Origin: Triticum aestivum
Taxonomy: Eukaryota; Streptophyta; Magnoliopsida; Poales; Poaceae
DNA: 64,000 nucleotides
Direction of reading: 5' to 3'
Assembly (NCBI RefSeq): GCF_018294505.1
Contig: NC_057807.1
Span: 183,251,420-183,315,419 of the forward strand
Positions 1-11,344 of the stretch are shown piece after piece. Within the stretch, counting starts at the first letter, position 1, and the number at the start of each line of letters is the position of its first letter. The position numbers and the translations under genes were made by a program. A model generated the notes under the pieces. It made no database searches. It was not told the origin of the DNA and worked only from the letters and a program-made list of their open reading frames with translations.

Positions 1-2210
1 AAGGATTCTAGCCCCCCCTCCTGGACTATACACACACATGCATCTTGATCTTGAGGTTCTTGGACTTCTTAGAAGTTGGCACTTCTTTGGTGGATGAGAT
101 GTGGCTGGATCTCTCTGAGAGAAACCGAGAACAATTTAACTGTACAGACCATATGTTGCAAACCATGGGGTTTTATTGAGCAACAAGTGTTACTGGCTTA
201 CTGCTTCAGGAGTGCAGTAGGAAACAACTAAAGGTTCATGGTTTATTTCTGTTCAGTGTCACCCCATTAGTTTTAGAGACACACTGTTATCGTTTGTTTC
301 CATGTCAGATGCGGGGAGATTAGTTGATGAGCTACAGAAGGAAAAAAAAATCCCATATCTCTAGGCAAATGTTATTTAGCTTTGTGTTTTGATAATTTCG
401 CCTTATATTTTACTTTCATGAAGCATAAGAAGGAATGCAGACATATCTTGAGAATGGTATTAACTTTTCCTGTAATACCACCCACAGTTGTACTTGTGGG
501 GCACATGTACGATTTGCAAGAGGGTACAGATTGTAGGCTATGATCTTCAACAACTTTATCTGTTATGAGTCAGGGTTTGGCATTGTAGATTATAACCATT
601 GGTGACGGGAGGTTGGCACCGTGACAGGAACAGTAAATGGGGAGCGGTAGAGAAAATACTCATTGCTTGCTTTTGAAACCCACGGCACCTCATATAGCCC
701 TCCTTACAAACTGATTCTAGCTTGAGATTGCCATGGAGTGTACTGTTTTTCTCCTATTCATGTTCTTGTGTTTCTGTTCACTGTTTTGTGCATTTTGTGT
801 TATTTATTAATTATTATATTTACTATTATGTACAACTCTTCAGACGATATTGTGTTTGGGACCAAATGTCTAACACTGCTGTTGTTTACCTTACAGGTTG
901 AATCCTCAGTTGGTCCTTTCCTGTGATGACAGAAGACGTATTTGTTCATGTGAAGGAGCCGTCACTGCCAGAAAACAGTAATAAATATGGTAATGGAGAT
1001 AACTGTTGCCTTTCTGATGCTGAAGGTTCTATGCCAGTTAACTGATACATCTAGAAATGCGCTCTTCTAAAACATAATATTTTCTAGACATCCCTGAAAA
1101 GAGATCAAGATGGATTATCATACCAGTTGGAGATATGGGAAATGGTTAAATCAGTCAAGAGTGCCCTAGCAACACTTGGAAGGTCTTGAATGTGGGCGTG
1201 TGGGTGATTGGGTTCATTTGCAGGCATTAAGTTTTGTTGTGGTTTTGGGGGAAGAGTGAACTTGTGCCATAGAAGTTTCTGGTTGTCTGGAAGCCCCTGT
1301 TCTGTGTCACTGTCGTGGTAATTTCCTTTCTCCATAGGGAAGTTGAAAAGAGATTCTGCTACAAATTGTATAGCAGTGAAGCCCCTGTTGGTGGATTGAA
1401 CTGCGCCTGGCCGTCATGCTTCCAGTTGCTGCATTTGGATGTAGTCACCAGTTTGTCCAGCAGTGAAGCGCAAGTCAGCATAGCTGTCTGATGCTTAGAT
1501 GTCAGGAATAAAATAAGTTGCTCCCTACATGCGCTGGAGGCAATGAAAACATGATTTCAGAATCCTCCAAGGACTCACGTTATGCTGTTTTGATGATCAT
1601 GATGTTGGTAAGGTGGCAACCTACACAAACAAAGTCACTGACAAGCCCATCTGAATGTTGGACTCAATGATAAGGCAGTGCAACAAGTCAGGACCCTACG
1701 CACAGAGTAGTGAACTTCATATGTTTGAAATTACGAGCATGATTTTGCCGCTCAAGAGTTTTGCTGAAAATGAAGATCCTGCAAGTCACCTGTTGTGCAC
1801 ATTGGGAGCATATTTCTTGGATGCCCAGGAAGGTTGTTTGACAAGCGGAGGAAGCATGTAATTGATCTTTTTGGCAGCTTTTCTCCACCACCTATCTATG
1901 CATGGTGAGAGAAGTTATGGTATCATGGCTGAATTACAGCTTAGAATGTTGTCTGTATGAATAGAAGCCCTGGTCTTGGAACTCCTGGTGAAAAAACGGA
2001 TGCCCTTGTGCTCCATGCCGTACCTCGTTCAAACATTATGCTTCCGATGTTTGGCTTTGGGAGGCATACCACTATCAGGTCTGTATATTCACTGCCCTGG
2101 ACTGAATCCATCCTGAACATCCTCAAGTCTACTCAACAATTGCGGCACAACTTTTGCTATATTAGACTACCCATATGTTAGCAAGAAGTTACCCCCCACT
2201 ATGGGTAGTC
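1..2210. other. Unassigned sequence, no convincing gene
   Basis: I see no LTR, TIR or long open frame here. The stretch is moderately AT-rich and unlike the GC-rich element that follows. A pyrimidine-rich tract ending in CAG at about 883-896 resembles a plant splice acceptor. About 40 codons are open from an ATG at 927, but neither frame there gives a protein I recognise. Other short frames overlap on both strands and look like chance. It could be a decayed gene or 3' region of a gene lying to the left, or an old unrecognised repeat. Confidence 0.4.
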
Positions 2211-2213
2211 TTA

Positions 2214-3489
2214 GGGCATCTCCAGCCGTTGAGCCCCCCCCCCCCCCCCCCCCCCAGAAGGGATTTTTTTCGCCCCTTGGGGGGCTACTGACGATAATTT
2301 TTAGGCTGGGGGTCGAATGACATCCAGTCGTTGCCCCCCCCCCCCTCACCGCCCAAGCCTGCTCTGCTTGTCTCGCCACCGACCGGCTCTGCTCGCCACC
2401 GCCCCTCTCTGCAGCCCCGGCGCCGCTCTCCCTCCCTCCCAAGCCCACGCCATGCACGCCACGACGCGCGGGAAGGAGTCGTCGAAGTCCGCGAGGAGCA
2501 GCACCAGCGCCTCCGCACCTCTGCTCGCCGCCCCGTCCGCGCCCGCTCCCGCCCAGGCTTGCCCCGTCGTCCCGCCCAGGCCACGCCGCGCCGCCCGCGC
2601 GACCCCGCGAGCGCCTCGCCCGGGCCCTGCGGCCTCCACCAGCGCCGGGGCGGAGGGAGGGTCGAGCGGCGTCGCCGGGGAGGCCGCCCACGCTTGGGCC
2701 CTGCGGCCTCCGCCAGCGCCGGGGCGGAGGGAGGGCCGAGCGGCGTCGCCGGGGAGGCCGCCCACGCTCGGGCCCTGCGGCCTTCGCCAGCGCCGGGGCG
2801 GAGGGAGGGCCGAGCGGCGAGGCCGAGAGCGCGCGGATGGCCGCCCATGCTCGTCCACCTCGCCCGGGCACAGCGGCCTTCGCCAGCGCCTCGCCCGGGC
2901 CCCGCCAGCACCGATGCGTGCCACCACGGCCTCCACCTCCTCGTCGACGCGGTAGTGCGGCTGCGCGCACAGCGTGGAACAGCGGCGTCGGCCGTCGGTG
3001 GCCCTTCGGCGCGGTGGAGATGGCCATTGGTCGCCACGCTTGGGGCCGGTGCCGGGGCCGCCCGTGGCCTCCGCGCTTGGTGCCGCTCGGCCGCCCGTGG
3101 CAGGCCTCGCCGGTCGCCTGGACCACGACCGCACTCCTCGTCGACGTTCCCCGGCGTGGCCTTCGGCTGCGGCGACACGAACGAGGGCGACGGGTTCTCG
3201 GCGTGGCTGGAGCTGCAAGAGAGAGGCCATGCATGTGGTGGGCCTAGGAGGAAAAGAGGAGAGAGAGGGAGGAGAGAGGCTGGCTTGTGGGGCTTTTGCA
3301 TGCAAAAGAGAGCGCCGGCGCCCCCAGCTGCCTCCCGGTTTGCTGCGTTCCGCTTGCGCGCGCCGGCCGTAACATTAGACAAATCCGGCGCTTTTTGAGG
3401 TCTTGGGATCCCGACTGGAAAAAAAATTAGACACCGGCGTCCAAAAAGTGCTCGTGGGGGGCTTCTTGGGGGGCCGGCTGGAGATGCCC
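2214..3489. mobile_element. PIF/Harbinger-like non-autonomous TIR element
   Basis: The element is bounded by a perfect 14-bp inverted repeat, GGGCATCTCCAGCC at 2214-2227 and its complement at 3476-3489. The trinucleotide TTA flanks it at 2211-2213 and 3490-3492. A 3-bp TTA duplication is typical of the PIF/Harbinger superfamily, which is the basis for the assignment. No transposase motif is visible inside, so it would need a helper. The 1276-bp interior is very GC-rich, has a 22-base C run at 2234-2255 and a 74-bp tandem repeat. Long open frames occur on both strands, as expected from composition alone, so none is called as a gene. A captured gene fragment is possible but not shown. Confidence 0.7.
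2622..2822. repeat. 74-bp GC-rich tandem repeat, about 2.7 copies
   Basis: Units start at 2622, 2696 and 2770, each opening with GGGCCCTGCGGCC. They differ by a few substitutions and the third unit breaks off near 2822. Because 74 is not a multiple of three, any open frame through the array changes phase at each unit. This argues against selection on a protein repeat. Confidence 0.85.
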
Positions 3490-3492
3490 TTA

Positions 3493-4027
3493 CGAGCAAG
3501 GACAACTGCCTGTATACCGGAGTCAACGTGAAAGTTGACGTGGATCAAAGTCCCATTCCACCGGTATTGCGGCATGGGATAACAAATGCATTCCACAAAG
3601 ATTTATAGACGCACTAGGTGGCACCCTGATTGGCATTTAGCACAAATTTAGCACAGTTGAAAGAAATTGTGTGGCGTTATGCTTTGTGGAAATTGCAGGG
3701 TCATAGATTTGCTCACCGGCATTAACATACGTAGATAACGATGGTATTTTCCTTGCAAAAAGAGTTGACGTTGGTATTAAATATAGGTGTTTAGGACATC
3801 TCCAACATCACCCGCAAATGTCGGGAAACACATCCGAATGTTTATTACCATCCAACGCGGGACGGGTTTGAATGTTTTTGCCATCCAACGCTGTGCCGCA
3901 AATGTCTGCGGCGACTGGACCTTCGCCACGTAGGACTGACTACCCCGGCCCATCTAAAACCCTCTCCCACCCATGCCAACGCCGCTCTGTAGCTTGCCGG
4001 GCATGCCGGCTGAGAGCGTCACGTCCG
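3493..4027. other. Unassigned spacer with a possible TIR-element end
   Basis: This is a spacer between two small DNA transposons. At 3794-3806 a GGACATCTCCAAC sequence resembles the TIR start of the element at 2214, and GC-rich sequence follows it. I found no matching right end before 4547, so this may be one end of an element split by the insertion of D. Nothing else is recognisable. Confidence 0.4.
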
Positions 4028-4036
4028 CTTACTCGC

Positions 4037-4347
4037 GGGAACGGATCCTCTAACATCATGAAATGGATCCTCTAACATCATGAAGGGATGTCACGAAGCT
4101 AAGGGATGGTAAGGACACTGTAGCAAAGGCAATGTGCATAGTTACTGTTCATAAAAATAAAATCTGAAATTAATTTTATTGCACCATAATTTTGTTTGTA
4201 TGTAATTTTTGTAAATGTATACAGTAGATATGTAATTTACAGATTAATCCAAGTCATTTTAGGCTTAATTATATGGATGTGAAGAAGAGATGTCAGGGTA
4301 CTGTAGCTTCCCTGACATCCCTTCGTGATGTTAGAGGATCTCGTTCC
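4037..4347. mobile_element. Mutator-like MITE with 9-bp target duplication
   Basis: This is a 311-bp element. The 9-bp direct repeat CTTACTCGC flanks it at 4028-4036 and 4348-4356. Its ends are imperfect inverted repeats: GGGAACGGATCCTCTAACAT at the left and the near-complement of it at the right, differing by an inserted base. Inside the left end a segment of about 20 bases containing GATCCTCTAACATCATGAA is repeated. The long, partly self-complementary arms around an AT-rich centre are typical of MITEs. A 9-bp duplication points to the Mutator superfamily. It has no coding capacity. Confidence 0.75.
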
Positions 4348-4546
4348 CTTACTCGCTATCCACGCTGACGCTGACTCGAGCGATGCTACCACATTGGGCG
4401 ATGGGGACGTCTTCCTACCGCATTTAAGTGTGCTGCCCATACATTCGCCTGCTCCCGCATTGTACATGCGCGGGGCCTAGGAAGCCGCGGGCGCCCGTGT
4501 AACATCCTGAGACTTGTAGGACTATTGCTTGAGTTTGGATAGATAT

Positions 4547-5704
4547 TGTAACAGCCCAAATTTTCAAATTTGGATTGTTAATAGGATCATTCTTTTACAT
4601 ATGCATATTTGAAATTTTGGAGGTTATGGAATATTCTAATGAGAGGGAATAAAAGGACTTTCCCACATATTCATTTGACTATTATTTTGATTTTACAATT
4701 ATTCAAATCATTTTCAACTCAAGGAAAAATATGAGAGAAGGAAATATGACTCCTTCAAAACAATATGTTGAATGTGCATTGAATAATATTTAGATATTTA
4801 TTTTCGGTGGAAAAATATTTTATGGAACATTTATAAAGCCCCAAATAATTTTTTGTAAAAATATTTTGTGTATTTTGTATTATATTGGGCTGGGAAAATG
4901 TTCACTGTGTTCTATATTAGTACTACTATTTTACATATAAGTTTTGATTAATTTTGGTTTTGATTTGATAATTGTTTTGGCCAAATATTTGTCCTGTTAT
5001 TTAGTAGATAGGATTTTCCCAGAAAACTTGTACTGTGTGTTTTGGGCTAGCCAGTGCGCAGCCCATTTCTTTCCCTTGCTCGCGCGCGTTGAAGCGCCAT
5101 GTAGCCCAGCTAGCAGGCCGGCCATTTCCATTCTGCGGGCAGCCCACCCAGTTCTGTTGTTTGTCTCTCTCTTTTATATCTCTCCCCGCTGACTGCTAGG
5201 GCCCGCCAAGTCGTCTTTCTCCTCAGGACAAAATCCCGCACGTTCCCTTGTTCTTCCTGAAGACCTTCCCGATCCAAATCCTCGTCGATTCGGCTTGGAT
5301 CTTGTTCCTCTCGCATGGATATTTCACTATAAGTACCTACCACCTCCTTGTCATCCTATTTTTCGCCAAAACCGCCGCCTCTCATGCCCTAGAACACCCC
5401 CACGATCTCGCCGGAGTCCGCTGCCACCTGAAGCTTTCCCCGGTCAACTCTGACGCTGTCGTGAGTCTCTACCTCTTAACTTCTGGTCCAAAGATTTCCC
5501 CATGCTTCCTGTTAAAACTAATTCTGTAATTAGGGGAAAATCTTCCCTTGCCTAAACCGTCGTTGCGGTTTGTCCCGCAACCGACGCCTCCCTTCGATCT
5601 CCTGGAATCGACGCCCCCTCGAGGGATCGTCGTGTCTCTTCGGGACATATAAAAGGGGCCTGTAACCATCGATCAAGATACTCGATCACTTCTGATTCGA
5701 AACA
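4547..5704 (+). repeat. 5' LTR of element D
   Basis: The proposed LTR starts TGTAACAGCCC at 4547 and ends AAACA at 5704, giving TGT…ACA ends over 1158 bp. It contains a TATA box (5648-5655) about 55 bp before its end. The sequence CGTTATCACGC follows and would be the primer-binding region. The partner LTR lies outside the window, so the boundaries rest on end motifs and position only. Confidence 0.55.
5648..5655 (+). promoter_or_regulatory. TATA box of the D LTR
   Basis: TATAAAAG lies near the 3' end of the proposed D LTR, the usual place for a core promoter driving the genomic transcript. The downstream sequence begins the long leader. Confidence 0.55.
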
Positions 5705-7105
5705 CGTTATCACGCATGTAGAACAACCAGTGAAGAGCGAAAGAGAAAAGAAAGGGAGGGAAAGAGCACCCGCCAGCGGTGAGATGCCGAGCCTCGTCTC
5801 CTTCCTCCGCGTGATCCACGAGGATGGCCGTCGCTACGGTCGCTGTTTCCACGGACTGGGTAGACTCTGGCGATTCCTCGAGGGGGCGTCCGTGGTGCTT
5901 ACCACGCCCCGAGACAGGGTCGCCGCACCACAGCACGCGCCCACCGTGGTTCTCCCCGTGCCCATGGCCATGCGCCCATGATGGCCGGATGGTGGCCGGC
6001 CCGAGCGCCCCGATGATGAATGGGGTCGCCGCTGCGCCTGGATCGTCCCCCGGGTCTTCGCCTCCACCACCTGCTCCACCAGCCTCGGAGTAGGGATGGA
6101 AGGTGCCGGCTTCAACTCCCCACCACCACTAGAGGCTACTGCGGGCCCGAGCATCTGCGCGGAGCAGCGCTTCGGCCACCTCTTCGGGCGCGCCGTCGCA
6201 GCTCTCGACCGCCCTCCCAGCCGCCGCTCAGGCTCATGGGCTCTGACGGACCTCGGCTTCGCCACCACTTCGCTGCGCCAAGCCTCCACCATCGCCGTCT
6301 CCTCTTCGGATGAGGAGGGCTCGTCGGCGACGAGCCGGTGACCACCAGAGACCGATGGGATGCGGCGGCGGCCGCTCCCCCCGCTGGTAGCGCCGTGTCG
6401 GAGGAGGGGATCGAGTGGTGGTGCGGGCGTCGGATTATCCGACCCATATCCGTAATCGCCCTCCCCCCTCTGCCTTATGCGGTGCGGCGGCGGTTGGGTC
6501 GGCCAAAGGCCGTGCAGGCCCAGGCCCAGGCGCCTGCGGGTCCTCCGGCTGCCTCCTGTTGGCCGTGCACTTCATTTCTCTCTCTCTCTGTTTTATGAAC
6601 AGTAGTACTAATTATTGTATTTGTGCTGGTTTAGACTGTTTAGTACTGTTTAGTACCTAGTTTGACTGCTACTTACATTCTAGTCTAGTTCTAGATTAAA
6701 TCTAGGTTAGGACTTGTGTAATTATTTGTGTGTTTATATTATGTAATGGATTGAATATAAATAAAGTACCGGCTGGGAAGAATGACATGTTCCATGTGTT
6801 TACCACATATCAAGTCCTCTTGAACATGTTTTTGCGATTGAGATCATCTTCTCTTGCATATCAAACTTGCAAATTTTTGAATATTTCTCCCTCCTTATAT
6901 ATGAATTGTAGCATACACAAGGTAATGTCAATGTAGCCTATTACTGTGAGATCTATGTGATCTTCAATGTGTTATGTTTACACAATTGAGGTTGAGATTT
7001 TTTTCAAGCTTTACATTTGAGCATCAAATTTGTGCGTTCTTATTACAGAACCATGATGATTTTCACCCGTAAATTAATTATCTCTGGTTCCTCATGTAGG
7101 CAAAG
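5705..7105 (+). other. Leader of element D, GC-rich then AT-rich
   Basis: The leader is 1.4 kb between the proposed LTR and gag. About 5780-6560 is strongly GC-rich with open frames in several phases and no protein I recognise. About 6580-7100 is AT-rich, has an AATAAA-type motif near 6758, and ends in a splice-acceptor-like CCTCATGTAG just before the gag ATG. The abrupt composition change could mark captured sequence or an exon/intron-like structure in the leader. No other transposon ends were found inside. Confidence 0.45.
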
Positions 7106-7934
7106 ATGACTGCCAAAGAGTTTGGGAGCTTGCCCTCAATGGCCACAACTATCCTACATGGGCTATGAACATCAAGACCAGTCTTGCGTCTCATGGGATT
7201 GCGGGTGCAATCCAGCCCCCTGAGACTCCTCTCCCGGCTGGAGCCACGTCGCTGACAGAACAACAGAACTATGCTGCTTTATTTATCATAAGGCATCATA
7301 TTCACCCAGATCTGAAGTCTGAGTATTTACAGGAGGAATCTCCTAGTACTTTGTTTCTGGCCATCAAAACGAGGTATGAACAGCAGAAGGCAGTAGTCCT
7401 GCTAGAAGCACTCCATGATTGGACTCATCTCCGTCTTCAGGATTTCAAGTCCATCGGTGAGTAAAATCATGTTGTTCATAAGATATGTTCCAAACTGCGC
7501 TTTTGTGAGAAGGAACCTACTGAGGGGGAGAAGAAAGAGAAAACTTTGTCTACTATGCTCCCTTCAGATAGAATCCTCCAACAGAAATATCGTGCTCGAA
7601 ACTACACTGTCTATTCCGAGCTTATTCACATGTTACTTCAGGCTGAAAAGCATGATGAGCTACTCGCTAAGAATGGCTCTCAGTGCCCAGTCGGGGAACA
7701 ACCTTTACCTGAAGTCCATCTGAATGTTGCAAATAGACAGAAGTTTAATGGTACCTTTCGGGGTAAACATTCTAAATTCGAGCATAAGCGAAATCGCAAT
7801 GGGAACAGGAGATCTAGATACCCAGGAAAGGGAAAAGGCACTTCAAAGCCTAGGGTTGATAAATCTAAGCTTTGTAACAAGTGTGGATGCTAAACACATT
7901 CTACTGAAAAGTGCACAATGCCCAAGCATCTGGT
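7106..7934 (+). pseudogene. Element D gag, 5' part (broken)
   Basis: This is the copia gag of D, from an ATG at 7106 to the insertion point of F. It contains the motif LNGHNYPTW near 7132-7160, typical of copia gag N-termini, and ends with a basic region and a CCHC zinc knuckle (C-x2-C-x4-H-x4-C) at about 7873-7914. Defects: a one-base deletion near 7131 shifts the frame between the ATG and LNGHNYPTW. TAA stops lie at 7462-7464 and inside the zinc knuckle at 7891-7893. The frame otherwise continues to the CTGGT target site of F and resumes at 17992. Gag would form the cytoplasmic virus-like particle; this copy cannot make an intact one. Confidence 0.8.
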
Positions 7935-8235
7935 TGTTGGGGAACGTAGTCATTTCAAAAAATTTCCTACGCACACGCAAGATCATGGTGATGCATAGCA
8001 ATGAGAGGGGAGAGTGTTGTCCACATACCCTCGTAGACCGAAAGCGGAAACGTTAGAACAACGCGGTTGATGTAGTCGTACGTCTTCACGGCCCGACCGA
8101 TCAAGCACCGAAACTACGGCACCTCCGAGTTCTAGCACACGTTCAACTCGATGACATCCCTCGTACTCCGAACCAGCCGAATGTTGAGGGAGAGTTCCGT
8201 CAGCACGACGGCGTGGTGACGATCTTGATGTTCTA
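7935..8235 (-). repeat. Truncated third LTR of element F
   Basis: These 301 bp match the plus-strand start of the full LTR at 9431, beginning TGTTGGGGAACGTAG. They diverge abruptly after GATGTTCTA at 8227-8235, where leader sequence begins. The outer end is intact and abuts the CTGGT duplication. Confidence 0.9.
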
Positions 8236-9430
8236 ACAGGACTAAGTTCATGATAAATTTAAGTTCAATTAATCATATTACTTAAGAACTCCCACTTAGA
8301 CAGACATCTCTCTAGTCATCTAAGTGATCACGTGATCCAAATCAACTAAACCATGTCCGATCATCACGTGAGATGGAGTAGTTTTCAATGGTGAACATCA
8401 TTATGTTGATCATATCTACTATATGATTCACGTTCGACCTTTCGGTCTCAGTGTTCCGAGGCCATATCTGTATATGCTAGGCTCGTCAAGTTTAACCCGA
8501 GTATTCCGCGTGTGCAACTGTTTTGCACCCGTTGTATTTGAACATAGAGCCTATCACACCCGATCATCACGTGGTGTCTCAGCACGAAGAACTTTCGCAA
8601 CGGTGCATACTCAAGGAGAACACTTCTTGATAATTAGTGAGAGATCATCTTAAAATGCTACCGTCAATCAAAGCAAGATGAGATGCATAAAGGATAAACA
8701 TCACATGCAATCAATATAAGTGATATGATATGGCCATCATCATCTTGTGCTTGTGATCTCCATCTCCGAATCACCATCGTGATTAGCATCGTCACCGGCG
8801 GGACACCTTGATCTCCATCGTAGCATCGTTGTCGTTCCGCCATCTATTGCTTCTACGACTATCGCTACCGCTTAGTGATAAAGTAAAGCAATTATAGGGC
8901 GCTTGCATTTCATACAATAAAGCGACAACCATATGGCTCCTGCCAGTTGCCGATAACTCAGTTACAAAACATGATCATCTCATACAATAAAATATAGCAT
9001 CACGTCTTGACCATATCACATCACAACATGCCCTGCAAAAACAAGTTAGACGTCCTCTACTTTGTTGTTGCAAATTTTACGTGGCTGCTACGGGCTGAGC
9101 AAGAACCGTTCTTACCTACGCATCAAAACCACAACGATAGTTTGTCAAGTTAGTGCTGTTTTAACCTTCGCAAGGACCGGGCGTAGCCACACTCGGTTCG
9201 ACTAAAGTTGGAGAAACTGACACCCGCCAGCCACCTGTGTGCAAAACACGTCGGTAGAACCAATTCCGCGTAAGCGTACGCGTAATGTCGGTCCGGGCCG
9301 CTTCATCCAACAATACCGCCGAACCAAAGTATGACATGCTGGTAAGCAGTATGACTTGTATCGCCCACAACTCACTTGTGTTCTACTCGTGCATATAACA
9401 TCTACGCATAAAACCAGGCTCTGATACCAC
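8236..9430 (-). repeat. Duplicated leader of element F
   Basis: This stretch is near-identical to 15057-16251, including the primer-binding complement beside the LTR (GCTCTGATACCA at 9418-9429). There is no gag-pol attached to this copy. At 8233-8235 it joins the LTR fragment at a shared CTA trinucleotide. Confidence 0.9.
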
Positions 9431-11156
9431 TGTTGGGGAACGTAGTCATTTCAAAAAATTTCCTACGCACACGCAAGATCATGGTGATGCATAGCAACGA
9501 GAGGGGAGAGTGTTGTCCATGTACCCTCGTAGACCGAAAGCGGAAGCGTTAGAACAATGCGGTTGATGTAGTCGTACGTCTTCACGGCCTGACCGATCAA
9601 GCACCGAAACTACGGCACCTTCGAGTTCTAGCACACGTTCAACTCGATGACGTCCCTCGTACTCCGATCCAGCCAAGTGTCGAGGGAGAGTTCCGTCAGC
9701 ACGACGGCGTGTTGACGATCTTGATGTTCTACCATCACAGGGCTTCGCCTAAGCATCGCTACAATATTATCGAGGAGGACTATGGTGGAGGGGGGGCACC
9801 GCACACGACTAAGAGATCAAGAGATCAATTGTTGTTGTGTCTAGAGGTGCCTCCTGCCCCCGTATATAAAGGAGTGGAGGAGGGGGAGAGGGCCGGCCCC
9901 TATGGCGTGCCCTGGAGGAGTCCTACTCCTACCGGGAGTAGGATTTCTCCCCTTCCATGTAGTAGGAGTAGGAGACAAGGAAGGGGGAGAGGGAAGAGAA
10001 GGAAGGAGGGGGCGCCGCCCCTCCCCCTAGTCCAATTCGGACTAGTCATTGGGGGGCACGCGGCCTGCCTCTCTCTCTCCCCTAAAGCCCAATAAGGCCC
10101 ATATACTTCTTCCTCCGTATTCCCGTAACTCTCCGGTACTCCGAAAAATACCCGAATCACTCGAAACCCTTCCGATGTCCGAATATAGTCGTCCAATATA
10201 TTGATCTTTACATCTCGACCATTTTGAGACTCCTCGTCATGTCCCCGATATCATCCGGGACTCCAAACTCCTTCGGTACATCAAAGCACATAAACTCATA
10301 ATATAACTGCCATCGAAATCTTAAGCGTGTGGACCCTACGGGTTCGAGAACTATGTAGACAATGACAGAGACACGTTTTCCGGTCAATAACCAATAGCGG
10401 AACCTGGATGCTCATATGGGCTCCTACATATTCTATGAAGATCTTTATTGGTCAAACCGCATAACAACATACGTTGTTCCCTTTGTCATCGGTATGTTAC
10501 TTGCCCGAGATTTGATCGTCGGTATCTCAATACCTAGTTCAATCTCGTTACCGGCAAGTCTCTTTACTCGTTACATAATGCATCATTCTGTAACTAACTC
10601 ATTAGCTACATTGCTTGCAAGGCTTATAGTGATGTGCATTACCGAGAGGGCCCAGAGATACCTCTCCGACAATCGGAGTGACAAATCATAATCTCAAAAT
10701 AAGCCAACTCAACATGTACCTTCGGAGACACCTGTAGAGCTCCTTTATAATCACCCAGTTACGTTGTGACGTTTGGTACAAAGTGTTCCTCCGGTAAACG
10801 GGAGTTGCATAATCTCATAGTCATAGGAACATGTATACGTCATGAAGAAAGCAATAGCAATATACTAAACGATCAACTGCTAAGCTAATGGAATGGGTCA
10901 AGTCAAACACATCCTTCTTCTAATGATGTGATCCCGTTAATCAAATGACAACTCATGCCTATGGCTAGGAAACACAACCATCTTTGATCAACAAGCTAGT
11001 CAAGTAGAGGCATACTAGTGACACTATGTTTGTCTATGTATTTACACATGTATTATGTTTCCGGTTAATACAATTCTAGCATGAATAATAAACATTTATC
11101 ATGAAATAAGGAAATAAATAATAACTTTATTATTGCCTCTAGGGCATATTTCTTCA
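9431..11156 (-). repeat. Middle LTR of element F
   Basis: This is a full LTR of 1726 bp. On the minus strand it starts TGAAGAAATATGCCC and ends CCCCAACA. It is the 3' LTR of the gag-pol-bearing unit and also the 5' LTR of the truncated second unit. A polypurine tract lies on the minus strand beside its outer end (plus-strand complement from 11157). Confidence 0.9.
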
Positions 11157-11186
11157 GTCTCCTACTTGCACTAGAGTCAATAATCT

Positions 11187-11330
11187 AGTTCACATCGCCA
11201 TGTGATTTAACACCAATATTCATATCTGTATATGATTAACACCCATAGTTCACATCGTCATGTGACCAACACCCAAAGGGTTTACTAGAGTCAATAATCT
11301 AGTTCACATCGCTATGTGATTAACACCCAA
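11187..11330. repeat. Short interspersed repeats at the 3' end of F
   Basis: Three related units contain AGTTCACATCG, then CATGTGA or TATGTGA, then AACACC. They occur between the polypurine tract and the coding remnant, and parts of the intervening CTAGAGTCAATAATCT are also repeated. Local duplication during reverse transcription would explain them. Confidence 0.7.
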
Positions 11331-11344
11331 AGATTACTAAGGTG

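Noticed and set aside
1941..2126. Minus-strand frame with DSVQGSEYTDLIVV, similar to an SF1 helicase motif
   Set aside because: Only about 15 residues fit, the flanks do not continue a helicase domain, and the plus strand is equally open. Probably chance.
2285..3526. Several long frames on both strands in the GC-rich TIR element, the longest 413 codons
   Set aside because: High GC removes stops in all frames; the 74-bp repeat shifts phase; no known domain; one frame crosses the element border.
3794..4546. A second TIR element starting GGACATCTCCAAC
   Set aside because: No matching right end could be found before D begins; kept only as a remark.
9161..9370. 69-codon minus-strand frame repeated at 15982-16191
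   Set aside because: It lies in F's duplicated leader and is repeated for that reason; no start context or domain.
11187..11330. Regularly spaced repeats as a CRISPR-like array
   Set aside because: Plant retroelement 3' end, imperfect repeats with no unique spacers of constant length.
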